DNA of 64,000 nt. Origin: Chloroflexota bacterium (GTDB lineage: Bacteria > Chloroflexota > Anaerolineae > Promineifilales > Promineifilaceae). A model generated the notes under the pieces. It made no database searches. It worked only from the letters and a program-made list of their open reading frames with translations, and was not told the origin of the DNA. Positions 44,854-52,791 of this stretch are shown one piece after another. The stretch's first letter is position 1; every line of letters begins with the position of its first letter. The DNA lies in the NCBI GenBank assembly GCA_018004935.1, contig JAGNBF010000013.1:39021-103020 (forward strand), in the 5' to 3' direction. A program made the translations under genes and the position numbers.

Positions 44854-46434
44854 ATGATTTTTCGCAGTCCTTACCCCGACGTGGAAATTCCTGATACCCC
44901 GTTAACCCAATTACTCATTGAGCGGATGATGGCTTTTGGCAATAAACCCGCCTTAATTGATGGGCCAACCGGACGTACGCTAACCTATGCCCAATTAATT
45001 GGGGGCATTCGGCTCATTGCCTCTAGTTTGAACCGACGTGGGTTGAAAAAGGGAGACGTGTTTGCCATCTATAGTCCCAACATTCCTGAGTATGGGGTGG
45101 CTTTCCATGCTGTATCATTGATTGGTGGGATTGTGACAACAGCAAACCCGCTTTATACAGTGGAAGAGTTGAATTTTCAACTGCGTGATTCGCGAGCAAA
45201 ATATTTGCTGACCATTCCCCTGTTTTTGGAGAAGGCGAAGGAAGCGGCCGCGGGCACAGAAGTGCAAGAAATATTTGTTTTTGGTGAAGCTGAAGGGGCC
45301 ACACCCCTGGCCAGCCTGCTCCAAAGCGATGGCCAATTGCCGGACATTCAGATTAACCCGGCTACCGATCTGGTGGCATTACCCTATTCCAGCGGTACCA
45401 CCGGTCTGCCGAAAGGGGTTATGCTTAGTCACCGTAATATCGTTGCTAATATGGCTCAGGCGGAAGGCATTCCGGATTTCGACATTGTGACGGCGGATGA
45501 TACCGTCATGGGGATTTTGCCCTTTTTCCATATCTATGGCCTGGTAGTCATTCTGAATATGAGCCTGGCTCGTGGGGCTACCGTAGTAACGATGCCCCGC
45601 TTTGATCTGACCCAGTTTTTGGAACTGATACAGAAGCATAAAGTGACCCGGGTTAATCTGGTGCCGCCGATTTTGCTGGCGTTGGCTAAACACCCCCTGG
45701 TGGCTCAGTATGATCTCTCCTCGCTGGTAGAATTGACTTCTGGGGCCGCCCCGCTCAGTGCGGAGCTGGCTGAAGAGGTGGTGCAACGGTTAGGATGCAA
45801 TGTTATTCAGGGGTACGGCCTCACGGAAACCAGCCCTGTCACCCATGTTTGCCCCAATCGGCCCGGTATGGTTAAACGGGCCTCGGTTGGTCCAGCCATT
45901 TCCAATACGGAAGTGCTTTTGGTAGATACAGCAACAGATGAACCGGTGGGCAAAAATGAACGGGGTGAGGTATGGATTCGCGGCCCACAGGTGATGCAAG
46001 GGTATTTGAATAATCCCCAGGCTACCGCGAATACGATTGATCGGGATGGCTGGCTCCACACTGGGGATATTGGTTATATTGATGATGATGAGTATCTGTT
46101 TATCGTTGATCGGGTGAAGGAGCTCATCAAATATAAGGGGATGCAGGTTCCCCCGGCGGAGTTGGAAGCTTTGTTGCTGACGCATCCGGCTATTGCTGAT
46201 GCGGCGGTGATTCCTAGCCCAGATGAGGAAGCGGGAGAAGTGCCGAAGGCGTTTGTGGTGCTAAAACCGGCCGCGGCCGCGACTGCTGAAGAAATTATGG
46301 CCTGGGTAGCGGAACGAGTGGCTCCGCACAAAAAGGTACGCCGTCTGGAGTTTGTGAAGGAAGTGCCCAAATCCCTGTCAGGTAAAATTTTGCGCCGGGT
46401 TCTGGTAGAACAAGAACGGGCTCAACAGATGTGA
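44854..46434 (+). CDS. Acyl-CoA/4-coumarate-type CoA ligase
   Basis: A 526-residue ANL-superfamily enzyme that adenylates a carboxylate and joins it to CoA. Motif A3 is YSSGTTGLPKGVMLSH, A5 is YGLTETSP, A7 and A8 are WLHTGDIGY and VDRVKELIKYKG, and the catalytic lysine is in PKSLSGKILRR. The closest pattern is the 4-coumarate/medium-to-long acyl ligase group. Substrate not certain. AAAGGAG precedes the ATG. Two GCGGCCGC motifs, both read as Ala-Ala-Ala. Confidence 0.92.
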   Translation: MIFRSPYPDVEIPDTPLTQLLIERMMAFGNKPALIDGPTGRTLTYAQLIGGIRLIASSLNRRGLKKGDVFAIYSPNIPEYGVAFHAVSLIGGIVTTANPLYTVEELNFQLRDSRAKYLLTIPLFLEKAKEAAAGTEVQEIFVFGEAEGATPLASLLQSDGQLPDIQINPATDLVALPYSSGTTGLPKGVMLSHRNIVANMAQAEGIPDFDIVTADDTVMGILPFFHIYGLVVILNMSLARGATVVTMPRFDLTQFLELIQKHKVTRVNLVPPILLALAKHPLVAQYDLSSLVELTSGAAPLSAELAEEVVQRLGCNVIQGYGLTETSPVTHVCPNRPGMVKRASVGPAISNTEVLLVDTATDEPVGKNERGEVWIRGPQVMQGYLNNPQATANTIDRDGWLHTGDIGYIDDDEYLFIVDRVKELIKYKGMQVPPAELEALLLTHPAIADAAVIPSPDEEAGEVPKAFVVLKPAAAATAEEIMAWVAERVAPHKKVRRLEFVKEVPKSLSGKILRRVLVEQERAQQM

Positions 46435-46807
46435 GGTTAGGACTTACACGCTTGTGGCCGGTGTCCCACCGAAACCGTGCGAGTACGGTCAGGAAACCGG
46501 CCACGTAAGCGTTCAGTTGGGTTACATCAACGGATTAAGAATTTGAGTTTAGAGCGAGAGCGAGAGGGTTTTCCAGAGTAATTCCCTCTAGCTCTATCCT
46601 CTAGCTCTATCCTCTAGCTCTATCCTCCAATTTCTAAATCCGCTGAAGTTATCCCAAACGGCCTAAAATCGTCTCTGAACTGAACGGTGAGACGACTGAA
46701 GAAAGAGGAGTTTTCACCGCAAAGACGTAAAGGACGCAAAGATTTACTCTGGCTATCCTGCATTATTGAGAAGATAGCTGACACCCTCTAAAAATCGGAC
46801 CTGGATC
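46435..46807. other. Intergenic with R5, R8 and microsatellite
   Basis: R5 fold-back at 46436-46520, GTTTAGAGCGAGAGCGAGAG repeat at ~46545-46575, and the microsatellite at 46584. No gene seen. Confidence 0.6.
46584..46628. repeat. Microsatellite, period 13
   Basis: About three units of TAGCTCTATCCTC. Confidence 0.85.
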
Positions 46808-47482
46808 ATGTTGCCTAATACACCCTCAAACAATAGCAGTAGCGGCTTAAGAACCCTTTTCATTGCTCTGGTAGTTATCGGGGTTATAGCCTGCGTCTTT
46901 GTCGTGGGAATAGCCGTGGCCATCACTCTGGCTACAGGCTCATTTTCACCTGAAGCAGGCATAGCGGTTGGTTTAACGAGTGTGGCAACGATAGCGAGTG
47001 GCTTTTTGGGCTGTGTACCGTTTCTGCTGGTGTTTGGTTTGTTAGGGGGGTACATCTATTATTACCAGCGGGCCAGGGCGAAAGTGGGCAAGCCGCAGTT
47101 AATCTTGCCATCCTCGTTACGGGTGGGAGAATCGTTCACGGTGCAATATCAACACACCTTTAATCAGGCAATTTCTTGCGACTTGTTTGCCGTGCAACTC
47201 ATCTTTCAGGAGCAGGCGACATATTCGCAGGGAACTGATACCCGGACTGTAACGAATGACCAGGTGGTGGCGGAGACAACGCGGCCGCAACAACAGTATC
47301 AGGCGGGTGATATGATTATGGATACATTGCAATGGCAAATTCCTCATGATGCCATGCATACCTTAAAGGCACCCCGTAATGTGTTGCGTTGGTTGGTACG
47401 GATCAAATTCATCATCCCCAAAATGCCAGATTATCTGGACGATTATGAGATACTGGTATTGCCGGAAATCCTCGGCCGTTAG
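46808..47482 (+). CDS. Membrane protein with beta-sandwich tail, unknown
   Basis: A 224-residue protein: two helices (about 17-40 and 55-80), then a beta-rich domain (LPSSLRVGESFTVQYQHTF to YEILVLPEILG) that looks like an arrestin/Ig sandwich. The next gene's product has a similar C-terminal pattern (NIVWELLVGIDLSW then TATLIVLPERV), so the two may be related subunits. Function unknown. Confidence 0.65.
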   Translation: MLPNTPSNNSSSGLRTLFIALVVIGVIACVFVVGIAVAITLATGSFSPEAGIAVGLTSVATIASGFLGCVPFLLVFGLLGGYIYYYQRARAKVGKPQLILPSSLRVGESFTVQYQHTFNQAISCDLFAVQLIFQEQATYSQGTDTRTVTNDQVVAETTRPQQQYQAGDMIMDTLQWQIPHDAMHTLKAPRNVLRWLVRIKFIIPKMPDYLDDYEILVLPEILGR

Positions 47483-47613
47483 CAGGTTGCCGCCAAATAG
47501 TTTCTGGACTGAACAATTACCCCAAAATCATGAAAACGTTGAGAAACATGGGAAACTCCATAGGCATGGCTTAATTTTTGATTCGGTTCCCTGGCAAAAG
47601 GGTCAGGTGGAAA

Positions 47614-48033
47614 ATGGGTAACGAAATGTCTAAGGCGCAAATTAACATCGGTTTGGCGAATGGTCTCTCTGTGGGAGAAGGCTGGCTGTTTCGGCCTGGG
47701 GATGTGGTAAAGGGTTCAACTTCAATTACGGCTCTGGAGTCAATGAATTGCCGGTCCGTGTATATTGTTTTGCAATGGCGGACACGCGGCCGCGGGTCCA
47801 CACATATTCAGGTTGTGCAACGAGTAGATGTTCACCAGGGTGAAATAAAAACCGACTGGCCGCTCAGTTTCAACTTTGAATTTGTTTTACCCAATGAACC
47901 GTGGAGTTATACCGGTCATTACATCAACATTGTTTGGGAACTCCTGGTGGGTATTGATCTCTCGTGGCAGAGTGATCCTATGCAAACGGCGACGTTGATT
48001 GTGTTACCGGAAAGAGTTGTCAATAGTGGCTAG
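47614..48033 (+). CDS. Small beta-sandwich protein, unknown
   Basis: A ~139-residue soluble protein made of predicted beta strands (NIGLANGLSVGEGWLFRPGD, then YIVLQWRTRGRGS, FVLPNEPWSYTGHYINIVWEL). The pattern suits an arrestin-like or sporulation-control fold, but I cannot assign it. An upstream ATG at 47578 is in frame. The ATG at 47614 has the better AGGTGG site. It sits behind the membrane protein with the similar tail. Confidence 0.6.
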   Translation: MGNEMSKAQINIGLANGLSVGEGWLFRPGDVVKGSTSITALESMNCRSVYIVLQWRTRGRGSTHIQVVQRVDVHQGEIKTDWPLSFNFEFVLPNEPWSYTGHYINIVWELLVGIDLSWQSDPMQTATLIVLPERVVNSG

Positions 48034-48055
48034 TACAGCTTTGCATGAGTAGAAC

Positions 48056-48116
48056 CCAGGTTTTTATAGCCCGATCAGGCGCAACCTACAGAAGAAAAAT
48101 CTGGGTTCTAAACCTG
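48056..48116. repeat. Inverted repeat R7
   Basis: AGAACCCAGGTTTTT and AAAATCTGGGTTCT, related to the hairpins at 3905-3957 and 28538-28570. Confidence 0.6.
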
Positions 48117-48266
48117 CGAGAGACTTCTGCCCTGATGTACTAGCAGTTTGACAAACATTTTGTCGGATGGTTGAGGCTGGTCTTTTGACTGTGCCACCCA
48201 TTGTTATCGGGCAAATCTTGCCTGCCAGATTACTCGCTCTATCCCCCTATCTCTGTTTACCTGTGC

Positions 48267-48887
48267 TCAACGCATCTGCTCTAACTCCTCAACCCCGATA
48301 ACGGTTTTTTCTCCCCAGTATTGCCACACCTCATAAAGAAAATATTCCATGTCGCGCCAGCACGGCGCGAATTGTTGCCATAACCAGTCTAGTGCTTCAG
48401 GCGTTAACGTGGTGTGACTGTTAAAGTAAGTGATTCGCCGTGTCAACATGGCGTACAGGTGCTCCTGAGTCGGTGTATCCAGGTGGATGGTTGTCAGAGG
48501 TTGGTGATAACGCTGGAACAGTGGGGTTAGATCTTGATGGCTGGTGAAGAGGTAGCGGATGGGCTGATGGCATGCGGCCGCGACCCATTTCTGTCGCTCC
48601 CACCACCACAACCGCTGGGCCTCGTCCAATAAAAAGACATCCAGATTATTTAGGGGCGTTTGGCGGCGGTATTGTCCTTTGGCCAGGTATTCCCAGGCTA
48701 CCGGACAGTGGGGGGTAAAACGAAGACGTGCATGACACGCTCGAAGTAGAGTGGTTTTGCCTGACCCCATAGGGCCAAGGAATTGCAGATGGGCAGAAGT
48801 GGCGAAGGCAGTTGCGGCCGCGACCGGCCATACAGCAATTTCTGCCCATTCTGCTTCGGTCAGGGCTTGAAAGGGGTTTAGGCGCAT
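48267..48887 (-). CDS. Small P-loop ATPase, unknown
   Basis: A 206-residue AAA-like protein: Walker A LGPMGSGKTT (~residues 36-45), Walker B DVFLLDEAQR, sensor-like IRYLFTSHQDL. A small helical lid region is rich in Trp. Size and pattern recall DnaC/transposon ATPases or regulators. I see no partner transposase. A stand-alone gene. Confidence 0.72.
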   Translation of the reverse strand: MRLNPFQALTEAEWAEIAVWPVAAATAFATSAHLQFLGPMGSGKTTLLRACHARLRFTPHCPVAWEYLAKGQYRRQTPLNNLDVFLLDEAQRLWWWERQKWVAAACHQPIRYLFTSHQDLTPLFQRYHQPLTTIHLDTPTQEHLYAMLTRRITYFNSHTTLTPEALDWLWQQFAPCWRDMEYFLYEVWQYWGEKTVIGVEELEQMR

Positions 48888-49104
48888 TGTATGAGTTTAT
48901 TGGTTATTCCCAGGGGTGCCAAAAATTGGCCAAATCTGATTTATGAGTGACAGATGAGTAAATGCCGGGTTTCATGTCTGAATACCTTTTTCATATGGAC
49001 AAACACAAAGAAAAAGGGAATACTCCATCTGTTATTTCGTTTTTCCATCTCTGTCCGGTTTTGCACTGTGTCATGGTATGGAATTAGTTCTAGGAGAAGA
49101 CAAA

Positions 49105-49479
49105 TTGTCTAAGAAAATTTACGTCGGTAATCTGTCCTTTGAGGCAACAGAAGATCAAGTTCGGGAGTTATTTGCACAGCATGGCACAGTAGAATCTGTT
49201 GCTCTGATCAACGATCGGGACACGGGCAGATTTCGCGGTTTCGGCTTTGTAGAAATGGATGACGCTTCAGCTAATAAGGCTATCAAAGCGTTGGATGGAG
49301 CAGAAGTAGATGGTCGGGCTTTACGTGTAAACGAAGCGCGGCCGCAAGAAGACCGTCCTCGCTCTTTCGGTGGAGATCGCCAGGGTGGCGGTGGCAATCG
49401 TGGCGGTGGTTTCGGTGGTGGTCGTCGTGATTCCGGTAACCGGAGCGGTGGCGGCAACAGTGGCAATCGCCGCTGGTAA
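49105..49479 (+). CDS. RRM RNA-binding protein, Gly/Arg-rich tail
   Basis: A ~124-residue protein with one RNA recognition motif: RNP-2 KIYVGNLSF and RNP-1 RGFGFVEM, followed by a Gly/Arg/Ser tail from about residue 85. Bacterial RRM proteins of this kind act as RNA chaperones, often cold-induced. I use a TTG start at 49105 (protein MSKKIYVGN) because AGGAGA lies seven bases before it. An ATG at 49078 is in frame but has no site and would add nine atypical residues. A terminator follows. Confidence 0.85.
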   Translation: MSKKIYVGNLSFEATEDQVRELFAQHGTVESVALINDRDTGRFRGFGFVEMDDASANKAIKALDGAEVDGRALRVNEARPQEDRPRSFGGDRQGGGGNRGGGFGGGRRDSGNRSGGGNSGNRRW

Positions 49480-49526
49480 TCCCTAACCTGTAATCCAACT
49501 GAACGAACTCGTTCGTTGGTTTGAAG

Positions 49527-49560
49527 AAGGCCGTTTCCTGCAAGGGAAGCGGCCTTTTTG
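49527..49560 (+). terminator. Rho-independent terminator after RRM gene
   Basis: AAGGCCGTTTCC and GGGAAGCGGCCTT with a short loop, then TTTTTG and TTTT. The stem-loop is 48 bp past the stop codon. Confidence 0.85.
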
Positions 49561-49565
49561 TTTTC

Positions 49566-49737
49566 GCGGCCGCGACCACCCCTTCTCCTCTCACGTACTA
49601 ATAACCAGACAAACCACCCACCCAACTGGTGACATTCTTCCCGTAGAATCCCCCAGGCTCGTGGGTTAAGATACATGCAGTCTATTAAACATTCATCGGA
49701 GCAAAAACGTGTTTTCCCGTGATCCCCTGCGGAACCC
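49566..49737 (+). repeat. Duplicated leader, copy A
   Basis: About 172 bp beginning exactly at GCGGCCGC and running through the leader, the GTG start and the first ~9 codons. Copy B is at 51541-51712. I see only about ten mismatches. It contains a CCCAGGCTCGTGGG hairpin-like segment. Confidence 0.85.
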
Positions 49738-50791
49738 CGAAATCCTCAAACCCAAAACTTACAGCATAACCCGTACCATTGTGAGGCAAGTCATCACCTT
49801 TTTCCTGGGCCTTCTGATTGGATTAGGAACAACCTACTTCCTGACGTGGGTGGCAAATCATCACACCATTCAATTTACAGACGGAAGCACCATCGGGTTT
49901 GGCATTTACGGGGGGATAACATTTGTCATATTTTGTATTTCGCTTATCGGGGGAATTTATTGGCAACATGAGAATTCGGCTTCATCTGTTCAGGTGAAAC
50001 AAACCTGGAACTATCACGCCCTTGCAATCGGTTCCTTTTCGGGCTTAATAACTTTGTTTGGATTGTTCATGACAGAACTTTTATCCGTAGTGCTGATTGT
50101 TCTGTATCAAGTTGCCTTAATACTCCACCTTTCCCTGATCGTTGTGAATGTGCAAGGTTTTGTTTTGACGAAAATGGCTTTTAATGAAAATGACCATCAT
50201 TGGTTGATGAGTACAGAAGCAAATTTCTGGGCGTGTAAAATTGATGTTTTGCCTTACCGAGAAAGAATAAAGGCTTTCTGGTTAATGATCAGTTTTTTGG
50301 GTGCTTTGCTATTTTTGAGCGCACTTACCTGGGTAGTTATCACTACAGACCAGACCCCAGATACTGGAGCGAGTATATTTTCGTGTCTGTTTCTCCCCGC
50401 GCTCTTCCTATTATTCGTTTGGGGAGCGATTATGGCCTGGGAAACAATACATGCAAAGAATTTCATTGTTGTGAAGGGCAAAATCTCCAAATCAATGACG
50501 CCACGTCGCTATCGAACTCCTCCTACTTATACGGTTCATTGCAATGAACAAAGTTTTTCTACCGAGGATTACCTTTGGTACAACATAGTCGAGGGTTCCC
50601 GCTACCAGCTTTGGTACATACCGATTGGTCGCAACCCGAAAATGATCGCTTTTGAGCGCATTCCCGATCCTCAACCCGTTCCGAAACCAGCCCCAATACA
50701 GCGCGAGAAAAGGGGATGTTTACCGGCACGCTTTCAATCGGGTCGTCGCGGCCGCAATCCTAAACACTCAAAGTTACCGGAATCGCACTAA
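49709..50791 (+). CDS. Membrane protein, paralogue A
   Basis: A 360-residue protein starting with GTG (MFSRDPLRNPEILKPKTY) after GGAG. About four to six membrane helices (25-48, 60-80, 95-115, 120-145, 190-215, 225-245) and a C-terminal soluble beta-rich domain (VVKGKISKSMTPRRY, CNEQSFSTEDYLWYN). The gene at 51684 is a clear paralogue with the same order. The last ~14 codons run through a GCGGCCGC and a vestige of the neighbouring oxidoreductase end. Function unknown. Confidence 0.7.
   Translation: MFSRDPLRNPEILKPKTYSITRTIVRQVITFFLGLLIGLGTTYFLTWVANHHTIQFTDGSTIGFGIYGGITFVIFCISLIGGIYWQHENSASSVQVKQTWNYHALAIGSFSGLITLFGLFMTELLSVVLIVLYQVALILHLSLIVVNVQGFVLTKMAFNENDHHWLMSTEANFWACKIDVLPYRERIKAFWLMISFLGALLFLSALTWVVITTDQTPDTGASIFSCLFLPALFLLFVWGAIMAWETIHAKNFIVVKGKISKSMTPRRYRTPPTYTVHCNEQSFSTEDYLWYNIVEGSRYQLWYIPIGRNPKMIAFERIPDPQPVPKPAPIQREKRGCLPARFQSGRRGRNPKHSKLPESH
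50748..50791 (+). repeat. Duplicated 3' border, copy A
   Basis: GCGGCCGC followed by a ~37-bp match to 52748-52791, where the same sequence encodes the C-terminus of the molybdopterin oxidoreductase on the other strand. About five mismatches by eye. Confidence 0.75.
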
Positions 50792-50803
50792 ACGGGCTTT
50801 CTG

Positions 50804-51220
50804 TCACAAGAATTTAGCCAAATCATGTTTGAATTGAGCAAAAACATCATCTATCTGCTCCAACAAAACCCCCAAACGCTCGGCGTCCAAATCTAAAACA
50901 TAGGCATGAACAAAAAAATGGCGGAAAGCGGTGTAGGTCATCAAGGCTTGGGCAGTCGCTTCGCTCATGATATGGGTTTGTATGGCTAACTGGAGTAGAT
51001 CGCGATGCCAGTTGGCCCCTTCTGGCAGAGGTAAGCCCTGGGACTTCAAAATCTCTTTTACTATTTTTTCAACACCATTGTAAAAACTGTGAATGAGAGC
51101 CGCTACACCTGCTAGCTCAATGGTTGACAAATCGGCGCAGGATCGTGAGGCTGGCAGAGTGTTCAAAGTTTCAGCAATCAAGGAGAGTTCAATTTCCAGG
51201 CGTGTTTTAAGTTCGCTCAT
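50804..51220 (-). CDS. hepT: HepT-like HEPN RNase toxin
   Basis: A 138-residue helical HEPN protein. The catalytic R-x4-H-x-Y motif is Arg100-His105-Tyr107 (RHFFVHAY), the same form as HepT, whose Tyr is modified by its partner MntA. It overlaps the upstream nucleotidyltransferase by 14 bp. The pair is a type VII toxin-antitoxin module by family knowledge, in which HepT cleaves RNA and MntA silences it by adenylylation. It lies between the two membrane-protein paralogues. Confidence 0.82.
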   Translation of the reverse strand: MSELKTRLEIELSLIAETLNTLPASRSCADLSTIELAGVAALIHSFYNGVEKIVKEILKSQGLPLPEGANWHRDLLQLAIQTHIMSEATAQALMTYTAFRHFFVHAYVLDLDAERLGVLLEQIDDVFAQFKHDLAKFL

Positions 51221-51482
51221 ATAACAACACCCCTTCTTGCCGTATTAACTGTGTAAATGAATTTATTTTTGACAGGTCAACCACATCCAGGGGTTTTGAT
51301 AGTTTGAACATGAGGTCGCCGTAGAATTGAAAAAATTGACGGGGTGGAATACCGGCTACGGCGATATCAATATCGTGGCTTTCTTGCTCAGAGCGGGTGC
51401 TGGAGCCAAAAAGTAAAACCTCCCTGGCTCCGTATGCGTGGGCTGTTTGAATTATGAGTTTTCTGTCTGACTCTGCTAACAT
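51207..51482 (-). CDS. mntA: MntA-like nucleotidyltransferase antitoxin
   Basis: A 91-residue minimal nucleotidyltransferase: FGSSTRSEQESHDIDIAV gives Gly26-Ser27 and Asp37-x-Asp39. It precedes and overlaps hepT. Length is typical of MNT antitoxins. Confidence 0.83.
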   Translation of the reverse strand: MLAESDRKLIIQTAHAYGAREVLLFGSSTRSEQESHDIDIAVAGIPPRQFFQFYGDLMFKLSKPLDVVDLSKINSFTQLIRQEGVLLYERT

Positions 51483-51540
51483 TTCTGCACCCTGGTTTTG
51501 GAATAGTTTCGCCTATTCTAGCATAAAGTGGGGTAACAAT

Positions 51541-51712
51541 GCGGCCGCGACCACCCCTTCTCCTCTTACGTATTAACAACCAGACAAACCACCCACCCAA
51601 CTGGTGACATTCTTCCCGTAGAATCCCCCAGGCTCGTGGGTTAAGATACATGCAGTCTATTAAACATCCATCGGAGCAAAAACGTGTTTTCCCGTGATCC
51701 CTTGCGGAACCC
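51541..51712 (+). repeat. Duplicated leader, copy B
   Basis: Matches 49566-49737 from GCGGCCGC through the GTG start into codon ~9 of the second paralogue. Confidence 0.85.
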
Positions 51713-52739
51713 AGACTTACTCAAACCGAAAACGTATGATGTTACGAAAGTAATGTCAGCTCAATTGGTTTTTATTCTGTTTAGTTTAGCTGTGGGGGCA
51801 TTTGCTATCTACGAACTGTCCAGTGTTTTTGAGCGACTAGGACAGCAAGTTGTCAAAGATAGCCATGTCAAATTTATTGCCTTGAGCATCATGCCCTTTT
51901 TGTTCTATAGCATACTTATTTTGGGCACGGCTTCTGTTGAGACAATTGCTTCTCCACCTGACACTTTTAGCCCACCAGAAGGGATAATGTACCTAGGCGT
52001 GATAGGAATCGTACCTGGATTCTTCACATTATGTCTTTTTCTTGAGTCGAATTTTTGGCTGTTAGTTTTATACCATCTAGTTCAGACTATCCTGTTAAGT
52101 TTTATAAGCATCTTGATTAGATACATTGTCCTAAAACTTTATTCATTTGATCGTGAAAAATATCGTTGGTTGATCACTTCTGAAGCGAACCTTTATGCGT
52201 GTAAAGCAGGTGTTTTGCCTTTTCGCGAAAAGATTAGTGCTATATGGATAATGGTTATTGGTATTGGAGTCGTCTCATTCTTGTTAATCAGCACATTTTC
52301 AGGACTATTATCGCTCGTAAAAGGATATACGGATCAACCAATCTTATACTGCTTTGTCTTTCCCATACTTGTTATACTGTTTGCGTCCGTTGTAGCCTCG
52401 AGATGGAAGAATCTACAAGCAACTCACTTCTCCACTGTTGAAGGGAAAATTACGAAATCTAAGATTGTAGGGCGGCGTAAAAGCATAGTAGTTTATAGAG
52501 TTCAATGCGAGGACCGAGAATATGAAATCGGGGGTTATCTCTGGGTGGACATGGCTGACCGATCCTGGTATCGGCTGTGGCTTTGGACTGAATATAGAAA
52601 AACAAAAGTGATCGCATTTGAGAAAATACCTGCCCAAAACCTTGAAGGTCAGCCTATCTCCAACAACAGAGAAATTAAAGCATTTCCTGATCCCGCGAAG
52701 CTAAAACGTAGCAAAGATTCAAAACGCCTAAAATCATAA
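51684..52739 (+). CDS. Membrane protein, paralogue B
   Basis: A 351-residue paralogue of the gene at 49709, with the same GTG start and N-terminus (MFSRDPLRNPDLLKPKTY), similar helices and the same motif order (SEANLYACKAGVLPFRE, GKITKSKIVGRR, YLWVDMADRSWYRLW). The coding middle has diverged much more than the leader. It is AT-richer than most neighbours and contains no internal GCGGCCGC. The next copy of that motif, at 52748, falls after its stop. Function unknown. Confidence 0.7.
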   Translation: MFSRDPLRNPDLLKPKTYDVTKVMSAQLVFILFSLAVGAFAIYELSSVFERLGQQVVKDSHVKFIALSIMPFLFYSILILGTASVETIASPPDTFSPPEGIMYLGVIGIVPGFFTLCLFLESNFWLLVLYHLVQTILLSFISILIRYIVLKLYSFDREKYRWLITSEANLYACKAGVLPFREKISAIWIMVIGIGVVSFLLISTFSGLLSLVKGYTDQPILYCFVFPILVILFASVVASRWKNLQATHFSTVEGKITKSKIVGRRKSIVVYRVQCEDREYEIGGYLWVDMADRSWYRLWLWTEYRKTKVIAFEKIPAQNLEGQPISNNREIKAFPDPAKLKRSKDSKRLKS

Positions 52740-52747
52740 CGTGCCTC

Positions 52748-52791
52748 GCGGCCGCACCCCTAAACGCCCAAAGTTACGGGAATCGCACTAA
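52748..52791 (+). repeat. Duplicated 3' border, copy B
   Basis: GCGGCCGC followed by a match to 50748-50791. Here it includes the last codons of the oxidoreductase gene, so this copy is probably the original. Confidence 0.75.
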
